This document shows positions 1 to 12,587 of a DNA stretch of 64,000 bases, one piece after another (the stretch's first letter is position 1; every line of letters starts with the position of its first letter). The DNA comes from Vanessa cardui (taxonomy: Eukaryota > Arthropoda > Insecta > Lepidoptera > Nymphalidae). A model generated the notes under the pieces. The model was not told the origin of the DNA, did no database searches, and was given only the letters and a program-made list of their open reading frames with translations. The stretch spans positions 9,910,171-9,974,170 of the forward strand of contig NC_061133.1 of NCBI RefSeq assembly GCF_905220365.1, read 5' to 3'. The position numbers and the translations under genes are program-made.

Positions 1-451
1 CTTAATGTATTTAGTGGTTGTGAGTGTGACTGTACTGCTACCTCTAACCTTTTTCACTGAGTGATATTTCTTGCTGGCTTTAAATTTTATCTATTTTTAT
101 AAACACAGCATAGCCTTTGTTTACTTATTGACGTACACTTTTAAATTTCGTATAAGGCATCGATTTTTTTATGAATTTGTGTTTTTGTTTGGTTTTTATA
201 GTTAATGTTGAGCTATCAACCAAAAGAAAATTTTTGGTGGACGGGAAAAGGGGACCCCTGATAAATAGTATTAACGATTCCTTACAATGAAAATGCAACA
301 ATAATCTTAAGAAATAAGATGTAATGTCCTATGTGCCTAACATTACATTGGTTCTTCACACCTTTCAAACTGAAACTCAAAAATACTAAGTAATTCTGTT
401 TGGCGATATAATGTCTGATGAGTTGATAGTACCATCGCAGACAGGCCTACA

Positions 452-552
452 CAAACACACACACACACACACACACTCTAACTCACACACACACACTCAC
501 ACACTCTCTCACACACACACACACACACTCACACACACACACAGAAACACAC
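452..552. repeat. CA-rich microsatellite
   Basis: Runs of CA are interrupted by CTCA and CTCT units. The matching tract in the second copy, about 6925-7022, is shorter and carries different interruptions, as expected of a slipping simple repeat. Confidence 0.9.
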
Positions 553-1132
553 AATAGATGATAATTAAAAAAACTTCCAAAATCCAATAGTGTTAAAAGA
601 AAACTAATTATAAAAAAAACGAAGCCTATAACCGTCGCATGGTTGAGACAAATTCATAGACACGACATTGGATAATATAATTTTCAGAAAATTTGCAATA
701 ATTTGAAACATGCATGTTTGAAGTAAACTAAAGAAATTATGAAAGCCTTGAATTAACTTAACGTGGAAAACACGCTTTCCTTAATGTTATATTAGTAAGT
801 TTTTAAAAAGAACTTTTTTATAATAATGCATGTAATTTTTATATAGGTAGGATTTTGCTGCACGTTCGTCTTGGTGGTACAACAACAACAACAACAACCT
901 GTAAATTCCCACTGCTGGACTAAAGGCCTCCTCTCCCTTTTTGAGGAGAAGGTATGGAACATATTCCAGGTGGTACTACTACTGGTTATTGTGCTTCCCA
1001 CCAACTATAATATGTATTGATCTGTTCCAGTTTGTACAATTACTGCGCCAATGTAATTAGAAAGCAAAATTGTATTGCATCTTAAATCCCGCTGTTTGTA
1101 GTAAACTGACCACTTAATATATAATACATAGT

Positions 1133-1400
1133 AACAGCCTGTAAGCACTGTTGGGCTAAGGCCTCCTCATTGTTTGAGGATAAGGCTAGGAGCATATTTC
1201 ACCACGCTGCTCCATAGTCGGTTGGAATCACATGTGGCAGAATTTCGTTTAAATTAGACACATGCAGGTTTTCTCACGCTTTTTTTTAAATCACCGTTGT
1301 CCACCATCTTCATGTTTCAAATATAGCACCTGAAAATTCAGTACTTGTCTGGGTTTGAATCTGCAATCATCGGTTAATGTACGCGCTCTTCCCCACTCAA
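1133..1400 (-). mobile_element. tRNA-headed SINE, old copy
   Basis: On the minus strand this reads as the same SINE seen at 9816-10112, ending at the usual phrase about a box-B-like segment and the conserved primer-like 'cagcagtg' end. A second short piece of the same family lies at about 880-970. Both are diverged and repeated in the duplicated block at about 7360-7440 and 7612-7830. Confidence 0.75.
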
Positions 1401-3394
1401 TGTCTTCCAGATTTTGCATCGATTATTTCGTCCCTTAAAAAATCTATGACGTTCGGCAATAAGTATAATTAAAAAGTTTCTACGTTTGTTGGAATTAGTA
1501 AATGTCAAAGTTATTTGCAAATATGTAAAGCATTGTCAAGGATGCGGAAGTAACTTTCTTTGTTGTACAAAACAAAGTAAGGTCAAGGTTTCTTATTAAT
1601 TAGTTGTGAAACCTCAGTAACTTTCCATGAAATAAAAATATCATCGAAAAATTTCATTCATAATTTCGTAAAGGTTCTCAAATAATGTGTTGTTCTGTTC
1701 GTCTAGTACGCCAGCGACACAACTTCCGTGTTTATGCGGCCAAATCATAAGGACAGACACGCATATAAATAATCAAAGTGACACGCACGCCGAGTTCTTC
1801 TATAAATAATGTCTTGTAAACTTTATTAAACGTATCATTAATAAATCATCATGAGTTATGTAACAGTTTGAAAAAACAATTGACAATTGAAATTAAATTC
1901 TTAACAATATTGATATATTAATAAAATTAATTAGTAATTTCCTTTCGCTAACACCTTTCATTAGACTTAGTTACCCCGCCTCGGTTCCTAGCTCGTAACT
2001 TTGATTATAATAAATAGTCCAAGATTACTGTATTCATTACTAATTAAGCCTTACTTTTAATATTATTTTAATGAGCATGCTCCAACTCGTATTTTAGTAG
2101 TGTCTTGGAATAACCAATCTCAAAGCAGAAGAGGACTCACCCCATAACTGGATTACTCTGCCAAGTATTTGGTCCAAGCTGAAAGATGAATTAATCAACA
2201 TTGAATTGATTAAAATCATTATGCGACTTCAGCGAAAGATAATAAAGCTAAAGCGTTTTGTTGGTTGAATGCGTTAATATCAGAAACTACACGTCTATTT
2301 CGAATAATTATTGTTTTCCAGTTATAATAGTCTATTTCTAGAGGAAGGTTGAAGTTATACAGTAAACACGTAACTAAGGTGTAACTTTACACTAAAATGC
2401 TTAGAATTAAAGTGGTAACCACAAACGTCACTTAATATGTCGAATTAAATTATTTATTGACGTTGCCATTGATAATAATAAAAAAGAAAAAAAGGAAATA
2501 ACAATGCGCCCTAAACCTCTTTAAGGATGACAAAATATTTCACCCTTCGCTACTAATAATACCAAACAGACATTAGGGTCTGTGTCGGGAAAACCTTGGG
2601 TCACGCAGGCGGTCTCATTTGCTGTCGTCCTTGGCTTCAAATTTCGAACATCTCACGCAAGAATTCCTAACATACCTTTCAGGTGTATGAACTCTCACAT
2701 AGTATTCAAACAACAGATATCAAAATATAGTACTTACTAGTGGGTCTTCTGCGAAATTTCACGTTTATTCAATAGAATTGGAATCTTTAATTTTGTTTAC
2801 GTTTTTTTTTTTGTCTTGAACCCGTATTTCCTATCTCTATCCGGCCAGTATCTATTTCCGCTCTCTATTCGATCTTTCTCAAATTGCAACAATTTAGTAC
2901 ATTTGAATCAAAAAATATCTTTATATAATATCTGCACATCTATGGCTGAGATTAAAATTTGTATGTACAGCTATCGTCCCATAATCACTGGACAAAAATC
3001 GGCTTACGTCCTACTAATATTATAAATGCGGAAGTTTTTGACAATGGATGTATGTATGTTTGTTGCTCTTTCACGAAAAAACTACTAAACAGATTTTGTT
3101 AAAATTTTACAGTAATATAGGTTATAAATCAGATTAACACATAGGTTATAATTTACAATGATTTTATGTTATTTGGTCATAATATAACAATATTTGAAAT
3201 TATATTAACATTAATAGTTAAATGCTAGCATGCTCCGTAGACGGTATGTAAATAGTGCCTACTTCGGTCATTTTGAAGACTCACACTAATACAGAAGTTA
3301 TTAGTTGTACTTGAATACATAATAAGAGATAGTAATTTATGACATTACTATGGGTCAATATATTATAGTTATTCTATTGCTAGTTTATTATTAA

Positions 3395-3632
3395 CTAGCG
3401 ACCCGCCCCGGCTACGAATGGGTGCAAAGCTGATACTAAATTTCCGTACATTCTTATTCACACAACGTACATTCTATATTGTCCATGTATTATATACAAA
3501 AACCTTCCTCTCGAATCACCCTATCTGTTAAAAAAACCGCATCAAAATTCGTTGCGTAATTTTAAAGATCTAAGCACACATATGCACAGATAGCGGCAAG
3601 CGACTATGTTTTATACTGTGTAATGATGATAA
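3395..3632 (+). repeat. Dispersed repeat, also at 37.9 and 61.5 kb
   Basis: Phrases such as 'cgcatcaaaattcgttgcg' and a closing 'taatgatgat' recur in reverse orientation at about 37895-38040 and in direct orientation at about 61505-61640, so three copies of one family are in this window. No ORF. From memory this type of fragment is very common in lepidopteran genomes, but I cannot assign a class. Confidence 0.65.
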
Positions 3633-4469
3633 TGATTAAGCTCTGTATGAAAAATATTTCGGATATTATTAATATTTGTGTGGAATGGCAGAAAGCGGAA
3701 ACCTTGACTCAAGTAGTCTTCGGTGATTAGTGTCGTCCTTGGTAACTTCACCGAAACATATTTTATTTTTATCGTTGTTGCATCAAGACATTTTTTCGGG
3801 CAGAATTAATTTATAAGCGTTTATACAACGACAGGTAATGCGAATGTTTTATTTTTATTATGAACGATTAAGGTAAGGTTCTATATAATATGTTCAGATT
3901 GACCGATTAACATACGAAGAAAAATCTAATAAAAAAATATTTTTTATATTAATTAGATAAAAGACTATCCACATTTTGTGAGCAAACATATATTTTTCTA
4001 TTTATAAAAATAAAATGAACCTCATTGGTAGATTTAATAGAAGTTATTGGGTTCTAGAATAGTAAATATATAGAATAGTACTCCATGTCCTAAGCCGAGA
4101 TCTAGTATCCCTATGACAGGCGTACCCAGAGCCTTCAAGTGGGCCCTCGAGATTAACTATTGTAGTTCGTCTTCCTAACCAATGCCGCTCTAGAGACTAT
4201 TAGGGCCAAAAGCAATACATAGACCTAAACAAAGAATGTCTTAAAATTGGAGTAGAAGGTGGTTCTCGCTTTGGATAACATTTCATTAGACTATTTGACT
4301 GGTTGTTAAAATCCATTTTATATTATTTAGTAGAGGTTAAGGAACCCAGTAAAAGTAGATTTTTTTAAAATCTAGTACATATTTGCCGAAAAATATCACA
4401 TTAAAAAATCCATATTTAAATAACGCGCGAAAACGCTACTTGGACAATATGGCTCTGCAATGGGGTCGG

Positions 4470-4583
4470 TGACGTCACTTTGCTGTATTTTAATCTGTGG
4501 TACATATAGTAGAAAAGCAAAGTTTACAAGAAAGTGACTTCATCATAAGCCCGGCCAATCAGGAGCGTTTTGTGTCACGTGAC
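4470..4583. promoter_or_regulatory. CRE, CCAAT and E-box cluster (tentative)
   Basis: TGACGTCA (4470-4477), a CCAAT box (4555-4559) and the palindrome GTCACGTGAC (4574-4583) sit within 114 bases, with a near-CRE TGACTTCA between them. No exon follows. I infer either the promoter part of a decayed mobile element or chance clustering. Confidence 0.3.
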
Positions 4584-4856
4584 AAACGTTTGAAAAAATG
4601 CATTTTTATTTATTGATTTTTGAATAAATTAAGTATTATTTTCAAGTTTCGTTAGTAAATAACCATTTTTAAACTCATAATCTACACTGATTACAATAAT
4701 TCACAATATATTTTTCGCATTTTCAAATAGGTAATTTCAAATAATATATTTAGGTATACGAGAACATGACCAAGTGTAACAAAACTGACTAGCATGGTAG
4801 AGCAATATACATATACATATAAGGCGATGTCTATAACAACAATATTTTTTTGTAGT

Positions 4857-5135
4857 ATAGGTTGACGGACGAGCATATGGGCCACGTGATTGTAAGTGAT
4901 CACCATCACCAATAGACAATGACGCTGTAAGAAATATTAACTATTCCTTACATCGTCAATGTGCCACAAACCCAGGGAACTAAGATGTTATGGCCCTTGT
5001 GCCTGTAGTTACACTGGCTCACTCACCCTTCAAACCGGAACACAACAATACTGAGTACTGTTATTTGGCGGTAGAATAACTGATGAGTGGGTGGTATCTT
5101 CCCAGACGGGCTTGTTCAAAGCCCTACCACCAAAT
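4857..5135 (-). mobile_element. Poly-A SINE family, near full length
   Basis: Reads on the minus strand as the same element as 63624-63903: it opens at the 'ggtagggc' head, passes the 'taccacccactcatcag' motif and ends at the conserved 'cgtccg' tail. Sequence is well kept, so this is one of the younger copies here. Confidence 0.85.
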
Positions 5136-6480
5136 ACAATAACATCGAATAACATCGAATGTGAAAAAACAAACAAGGCAAACATTGGAATACTATGTAA
5201 ATTAGACTGAGAATACAAGCTTGTTACGATCTCATTTCGATACATATTGAAAATATTTATCTAAGAAAAACAATCACGAGAAATATAAATGATAATATCG
5301 AACAACAGGCTGCCATGTTACCGTTGTACACATAATGAAAAGTAATGAAAATTGTGTTTTATTTTTTAAAGATTTAAGGACATAAAATAAACAATATATA
5401 ATTCAAACGCTTGCCAATCAGCTGTCGTTGCAGGCATTGCTAGAATTTTAAAGTTCAATCCATCGACTGATTTTCTGATCGTTTACGTTGTAGAAGGTGC
5501 ATTGTCAGTTCGAAGTAATATGAAAGGTACTCCGGTACAGTCAGCAACAACATTACTTACTCGTATTTTTATGACATGTGGTTCGAGATTTCGTTACCAA
5601 GATATCATAACTATTTTTAACTTGGACTCTTAATAAATATATTGATATAAAAATCATAAATAAGGCTCAACATAAGTTTGTCAGGCAGGATTTATTTAGA
5701 TTGAATAGTATTTGATAATAATCTATTGTTTAATTAAAGTGGTGGAAAATATACGCGACTGTTTTCATTTAATTCAATACACGTGTAACACAATGATTCA
5801 TAACTTATTTTAAGGCCTTACTTGAATAATATTTTGATTTGATTAAAGACACCTGATAGAGGTCATTTTCATAATGGGACAGTACTAATTTCTTATTTCT
5901 TATTTAGTGGAACATATCTTAAGAAAACCTACATCTGTCAAAGGAAATCTTACACGTGTATTTCCCAACACGCATTAAATTCATATTAATAATACTTACA
6001 ATAATTGATTCTATTCCTTTTTCTCATATCAGTGATTATTTATTGAAAACACTCACTACAAAAAAATAAAACTACAACACAGGGATAAATCATTCTCTCT
6101 ATTTTATTTGTAATTATCAAGACATAGTTAATCTATGTCAACCAGGGGCCCAATTCTACTCAGTTATAACGATAATGATACGTTCCCTATTCTTTTCCGA
6201 TCCAACTTCGACAGTTCCTCACAAAAATTAATCTCAGCGTAACGGAGAGCCAATTTTAGTTATTGATATAGATATAGATAGAAAAGGAAAACGTCTCAAC
6301 GGCTACGATTCTGTTTCGATTCGATTACCATAAAATCTTTATTAAACCGCAACGAATTGATAAGAAATACTATTTATAATTTTACCTCTCATTTATAAGA
6401 ACGATGACAACCTTCTTTGAATAAAAGTGAAACATGTTTTTTTTTATATTATAACAATTTAAAATATTTGCATATTAATG

Positions 6481-8318
6481 CTTAATGTATTTAGCGGTTG
6501 TTAGTGTGACTGTACTGCTACCTCTAACCTTTTTCACTGAGTGATATTTCTTGCTGGCTTTAAATTTTATCTATTTTTATAAACACAGCATAGCCTTTGT
6601 TTACTTATTGACGTACACTTTTAAATTTCGTATAAGGCATCGATTTTTTTATGAATTTGTGTTTTTGTTTGGTTTTTATAGTTAATGTTGAGCTATCAAC
6701 CAAAAAAAAATTTTTGGTGCACGGGAAAAGGGGACCCCTGATAAATAGTATTAACGATTCCTTACAATGAAAATGCAACAATAATCTTAAGAAATAAGAT
6801 GTAATGTCCTATGTGCCTAACATTACATTGGTTCTTCACACCTTTCAAACTGAAACTCAAAAATACTAAGTTCTGTTTGGCGATATAATGTCTGATGAGT
6901 TGATAGTACCATCGCAGACAGGCCTACACAAACACACACACACACACACTCTCACTCACACACGCACACTCACACACTCTCTCACACACACACACACACT
7001 CACACACACACACAGAAACACACAATAGATGATAATTAAAAAAACTTCCAAAATCCAATAGTGTTAAAAGAAAACTAATTATAAAAAAAACGAAGCCTAT
7101 AACCGTCGCATGGTTGAGACAAATTCATAGACACGACATTGATATTATAATTTTCAGAAAATTTGCAATAATTTGAAACATGCATGTTTGAAGTAAACTA
7201 AAGAAATTATGAAAGCCTTGAATTAACTTAACGTGGAAAACACGCTTTCCTTAATGTTATATTAGTTAGTTTTTAAAAAGAACTTTTTTATAATAATGCA
7301 AGTAATTTTTATATAGGTAGGATTTTGCTGCACGTTCGTCTTGGTGGTACAACAACAACAACAACAACCTGTAAATTCCCACTGCTGGACTAAAGGCCTC
7401 CTCTCCCTTTGATGAGAAGGTATGGAACATATTCCAGGTGGTACTACTACTGGTTATTGTGCTTCCCACCAGCTATAATATGTATTGATCTGTTCCAGTT
7501 TGTACAATTAATGCGCCAATGTAATTAGAAACCAAAATTGTATTGCATCTTAAATCCCGCTGTTTGTAGTAAACTGACCACTTAATATATAATACATAGT
7601 AACAGCCTGTAAGCACTGTTGGACTAAGGCCTCCTCATTGTTTGAGGAGAAGGCTAGGATTATATTCCACCACGCTGCTCCATAGTCGGTTGGAATCACA
7701 TGTGGCAGAATTTCGTTGAAATTAGACACATGCAGGTTTTCTCACGCTTTTTTTTAAATCACCGTTGTCCACCATCTTCATGTTTCAAATATAGCACCTG
7801 AAAATTCAGTACTTGTCTGGGTTTGAATCCTTAAATAATCTATGACGTTCGGCAATAAGTATAATTAAAAAGTTTCTACGTTTGTTGGAATTAGCTGTAA
7901 ATGTCAAAGTTATTTGCAAATATGTAAAGCATTGTCAAGGATACGGAAGTAACTTTCTTTGTTGTACAAAACAAAGTAAGGTCAAGGTTTCTTATTAATT
8001 AGTTGTAAAACCTCAGCAACTTTTCATGAAATATAAATATCATCGAATAATTTCATTCATAATTTCGTAAAGGTTCTCAAATAATGTGTTGTTCTGTTCG
8101 TCTAGTACGCCAGCGATACAACTTCCGTGTTTATGCGGCCAAATCATAAGGACAGACACGCATATAAATAATCAAAGTGACACGCACGCCGAGTTCTTCT
8201 ATAAATAATGTCTTGTAAACTTTATTAAACGTATCATTAATAAATCATCATGAGTTATGTAACAGTTTGAAAAAAAAATTGACAATTGAAATTAAATTCT
8301 TAACAATATTGATATATT
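6481..8318 (+). repeat. Large direct duplication, copy 2
   Basis: Second copy of 1-1919. It differs by scattered substitutions, a shorter CA tract and a loss of about 70 bases inside its SINE remnant (near 7830). Homology stops at 8318, just before a separate SINE. The sharp right ends of both copies (1919 and 8318) mark a segmental duplication rather than two insertions of one short element. Confidence 0.9.
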
Positions 8319-8344
8319 GTAATATACATAAAAAATAGTTACAT

Positions 8345-8660
8345 GAGTAACGCGGCAATAGCTGATAGGACTTTTCCCCAGCTGGGAAATACACACGAAT
8401 CTCCTATTTGACCGCCAAATAGCAATACTTAGTAGTTTTGGGTCCTGATTTTAAGGGTGGGAGAGCCAGTTGTTACCATAGCAATAAGGGACCTAACATC
8501 TTAACTTCCTTACATTGGCACAGTAATATAACGGTTTATATATCTTACGTCATACTATATGGGTTGTCGATGACCAATTACTATCAGGGCCCCATTTACG
8601 TCCAGCTTCTAAACCTTCTTGGTATAGATAGTAAAAAAACTAAAAAAAAAAAAAAAAAAA
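8345..8660 (+). mobile_element. Poly-A SINE, diverged copy
   Basis: The 'ccgccaaatagcaatact' and 'aagggacctaacatctta' segments mark the same family as 63624-63903. It ends in a run of about 20 A. The 98-codon reading frame over this copy is SINE sequence and not a gene. Confidence 0.75.
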
Positions 8661-9520
8661 AACGGAAAATATATCGCAAAGGAAAAAACATTCGTTTCTA
8701 TAGAACCGTATTTGGCATTCGAATAAAACCCTGAAAGTGGTTTAAGAACTTTATTAATTCCTCAAAAGAAATACATATATTTCACTTACTGAGAAACTAT
8801 ATAAAATAAAACAATTATAAAAGAAGCGTACAGAGATAACAAAGTAAAGATAAAATAAATTAAATAAATTAAATTAAATTAAAAATAAAATATCACACAA
8901 AAGAGGGTAGACAGATCTTAAAAAAAGCTTAAGAACCCTCAAATAAAATGAAAATCGCTATGAAGATTAAATAATACAAGATTTCTCAAATGTAATTGCT
9001 AAAGCTATCAAATATAACTTACAATATCGTTTATTTGCATCTAAATCTTGCTCCTTGCTTATAAGCGCATTGTAAATTATATTTAGATTTATTTCACCTT
9101 CATTACATTCGCATTACTCACACGCGAGGTGATATTTACACTATTTTGCATAAAACTAATAAGTGTTTAAACGCAAAACGTTAATTAAACGAATGGCAAA
9201 GAAAATCATGAGGGATGGCAAGGTTGGTAGCAATTATGACGAGCGTACTTAAATTTTATTAGATATGAATGATATCTCTTCGAATAACTTTAATGGCGTT
9301 CGTACCCGCATATTGCATTGGAATGATATTAAAATTTATATTTCCCATTGAATTTTTAAATGCTTTTTAATTTATACACCGTTGATTGTGTCTATTGATA
9401 TAATCGTTTTGTATACGTATCTTTAGCAATTAATTAAATGTGTAATAAACTTTAAATCAAGTATAAATAGTATGTTTAGTGTGAAGTTTAATGATGTATA
9501 TAAAGCGCTTTGCATGCAAG

Positions 9521-9584
9521 CGCATATCATTTATTAAGTGCTCAGTATCACGGGTGATAATGAGTACTTAATAAATGGTATGCG
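9521..9584. ncRNA. Near-perfect 31-bp hairpin, possible small-RNA precursor
   Basis: Two 31-base arms (9521-9551 and 9554-9584) face each other over a GG loop. Reading the pairs one by one, 28 are Watson-Crick, two are G-U and only one (G-A) is unpaired. A GC-richer stretch follows. It could be a microRNA-like precursor, a tiny inverted-repeat transposon relic or a DNA cruciform. The two-base loop is tighter than in usual microRNA precursors, and no expression evidence is available. Confidence 0.4.
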
Positions 9585-9815
9585 TAATCGCAAGACATAG
9601 CGGTTGCGAGTCGCTGCTGGCAGGGAGACGCGCACGCGCCGGGAATCTGGCAACGACAGTCGCATACAGTTTATTTCGGCTACTTGCGACCAACATACAA
9701 ATAATTACATTTTTCAAATACCAGACGGTATGACGCAGTTTTGATTGACCTGATTTTATCAACTGGTTCGATTTGGATTACGAGAGCGAAATAGACCAAG
9801 GAATACAAACTTAGA

Positions 9816-10112
9816 GTCGAGATGGCCCAGTGGTTAGAACGCGTGCATCTTAACCGACGATTGCGGGTATAAAACCAAGCAAGCACCGCTGATTCATGTA
9901 CTTAATTTGTCTTTATAATTCATCTCGTGCTCAGCGATGAAGGAAAACATCGTGAGGAAACCTGCATGTGACAAATTTCATAGACATTCTGCCACATGTA
10001 TATTCCACCAATCCGCATTGGTACAGCGTGGTGGAATATGTTGCAAACCTTTTCCTCAAAGAGTGTGGAGGCCTTTAGCCCAGCAGTGGAAATTTATAGC
10101 TGTTGTTGTTGT
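9816..10112 (+). mobile_element. tRNA-headed SINE with 13-bp target duplication
   Basis: Opens with a Pol III box-A-like TGGCCCAGTGG and a degenerate box B. The body ends in GTT units. Flanking 13-bp direct repeats (ATACAAACTTAGA at 9803-9815 and 10113-10125) show target-primed insertion. The 90-codon reading frame here is SINE body. Confidence 0.92.
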
Positions 10113-12286
10113 ATACAAACTTAGATTAGCTGAAGGCCCACAAAAGTGGAATGTTTTGTTTTTTTTTTTTTGTTTGGAGATATATAAACATACCCAAAAA
10201 TATCTTTAACTGGATAGTTTCTAAAAACGAGATGTTATTTGTATAAAAAAATGAAGCACAACGAAATAGGTCACACAATACAAATTGTAGGTCACTATTA
10301 TCGTCACTAGCGAATTTCGCTAAAAGGACAACCGTTCAGACTAGCCAGAAGAGCGACAATGCAAAGTATTAATAAATCCAACATTGACAAAGACCGCCAA
10401 AACAACTGGCTGTCAGCCAAAATTAAAAAAAAGAAGCCAGCCTACGCATGAGAGCCGACGTGAAACAATTCCGGTGACGTCTCCAAAAGATCCCAGTCTG
10501 AGAGCGCTTAACGCTAGACATACCAGAAATAGGCGGCCGAAAGGGAAAGTTTGACCAGAATTTAGTTTCTGTAAACATGGATTCCTAATAACATCAGCAC
10601 TAAATGTCTTGCACTTATTACACAGTCTCTATCAGCAATAATAAATGCCTGATTCAATTAGCGCAGGAGTGAAATGTCCTATATTATCATACGACATTTA
10701 CGACTTGGATAGAGGATTCGGGTTTTCATATATTCGGAATGAATATACGGAATGGAACGAATGTCAGATAGGTTGTCCCAGTTTGATTATAGATATTGAG
10801 CATTATAAAACAATACTTGAGTGATATTTGGAAATGTGTCTCAATAAAACTTTGTCTCTAGTCTAAAACTCCTGGGATTATAACATTTGAGGTTTAGAAA
10901 GGAATATATATGTATGATAGTATTTATCAGTACTCATTGCAGCAACGTTTAAATAAACTTCCAATAAAAAGGAATTGCAGTTTTAGGCAATATTAAAGTA
11001 ACCAAGATTATTTTAAAATTATAATTTCGAATGACTGCTTATTAATCTGCCACCTCATGAAAACAACTGAATCGATCTTCATGAAATTGAACCGAGAGGT
11101 TGCCTCTGGAAGACACATTTATAAAGTATGGAATAAATTTAATAGGGATGGAGTAATAACGGATAGCAGTTCTATACGAGTATATTGCTGTTGTGGGTTG
11201 CCAATTGAACAAAAATCATGTGACCTTAACAAATTTTTTAAACGGACTGTATTATAGGTTTAATAGATGAACTTAGGGGTTCGCAAACTTGTAAGTGGTT
11301 CTGGGTTTTCATTAAAAATCAATGGTTTTTTTGCCAAGTACTTCTCATAATTTCGAGGCATGGAAGTTGACAGTGTTAACTCATTCGCCTAGGACGTTTT
11401 ACCTACATTTGCGCGCTCACTTCTGCGCAATTAATATCACTCTTTAAAACAGTCAGCATAATTGAAATCGATTGGAAGGACATAAATAGAAGGTAATAAT
11501 AATAATAGATATTGTGATTAGTTAGCTTAAATAATGTCATAGGTGATTCGCTTGATGTCACAAACGCGACCCGGGCCTCTGCCCACGTAACAGCACTTCA
11601 CGCATTAGCAAGAAAACAAATCTGTATTTATTAATAGCATACCTCTATCTGGCTCCCTGGCACTGGCAAAATGTTTACTTATAAACAGTAAACTCACGCA
11701 CAAAACAAGACTCTTATTTCTTTAGTAAAAAGGACGTTAATTGCACGAAAATGTTTTCACCTGATCATCGTGTCTATAAACCGACAGTTACGTTCAGGTT
11801 TATGGTTAGTTAATAGGTAATGCGAAACGTTCGGATTATATTTGTTTGCTTTACAAATTTTGCCGCAGTTACATTAACAGTATTGTGTCGCGTGCATTCG
11901 TTAATATGAGCTCGTATCGTTTTTTTTAATCGTTAAATTTGCATATAATTTCATTATTTTTTATCTTGAACATTACATGTAATAAAAGCTTGGCAATTAT
12001 ATGAACTGTTTTAATTTTGCATGTTTTATTATTTTGGATGACGATAGATTTATCGTAGTGTTGAATGTTGTTTTAGTAATAACAAATATTTACTGCAGTC
12101 ATAACCCTTCACATTTTTAACTGTTCATTGTGAAACGACAGAAATAAGCTTCAATACAGTTTAAATTGGAAGACAAATTTGTTAGTTTTTTATGATATGT
12201 CATTGTCTGAAAACTTATACCGTTGAAAAGTACTGAAACGACAAGTACAATCAAAAGCTAATTAATATCAAACACCTTTAGACAAA

Positions 12287-12587
12287 TGGCCCAGTGGTTA
12301 GAACGAGTGCATCTTAATTCAATGATTGCGGGTTCAAACCCAGGCAAGCACCGCTGATTCATGTGCTTAATTTGTCTTTATAATTCATCTCGTACTCCGC
12401 GGTGAAGGAAAACATCGTGAAGAAACATGCATGTGACAAATTTCAAAAAAATTCTGCCACATGTGTATTCCACCAACCCGCATTGGAACAGCGTGGTGGA
12501 ATATGTTCCAAACCTTCTCCTCAAAGGGAGAGGAGGCCGTTAGCCCAGCAGTGGGAATTTACAGGCTGTTTTTGTTGTTTGTTGTTG
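12287..12587 (+). mobile_element. tRNA-headed SINE with 9-bp target duplication
   Basis: Same family as 9816-10112, better preserved: box A TGGCCCAGTGG, box B GGTTCAAACCC, and a GTT-rich tail. TTAGACAAA is repeated at 12278-12286 and 12588-12596. Confidence 0.93.

Larger units (their letters stand above)
1..1919 (+). repeat. Large direct duplication, copy 1
   Basis: This block matches 6481-8318 nearly base for base, with a period of 6480 bases. It starts at or before the first base of the window. It contains an old poly-A SINE copy on the minus strand (about 235-450), a CA-rich microsatellite and two minus-strand fragments of the tRNA-headed SINE. Compared with copy 2 it keeps about 70 extra bases around 1362-1432 and has a longer CA tract. 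There is no coding capacity: the short reading frames in it are SINE sequence. Confidence 0.9.
1920..6480. other. Gene-free spacer between the duplicated blocks
   Basis: AT-rich sequence with no convincing exon. It holds dispersed-repeat fragments at about 3010-3130 and 3395-3632, a promoter-motif cluster at 4470-4583 and a full minus-strand poly-A SINE at 4857-5135. In the remainder I see nothing recognisable. Confidence 0.6.

Noticed and set aside
452..552. Regularly spaced CA/CTCA units as a possible CRISPR-like array
   Set aside because: It is a simple interrupted microsatellite without unique spacers, in a eukaryotic genome.
8438..8734. 98-codon open frame
   Set aside because: It lies on a poly-A SINE; the Lys run is its A tail.
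12283..12345. Genuine tRNA gene at the head of the SINE
   Set aside because: Box A and box B are present, but no full cloverleaf can be drawn and the sequence continues as SINE body.
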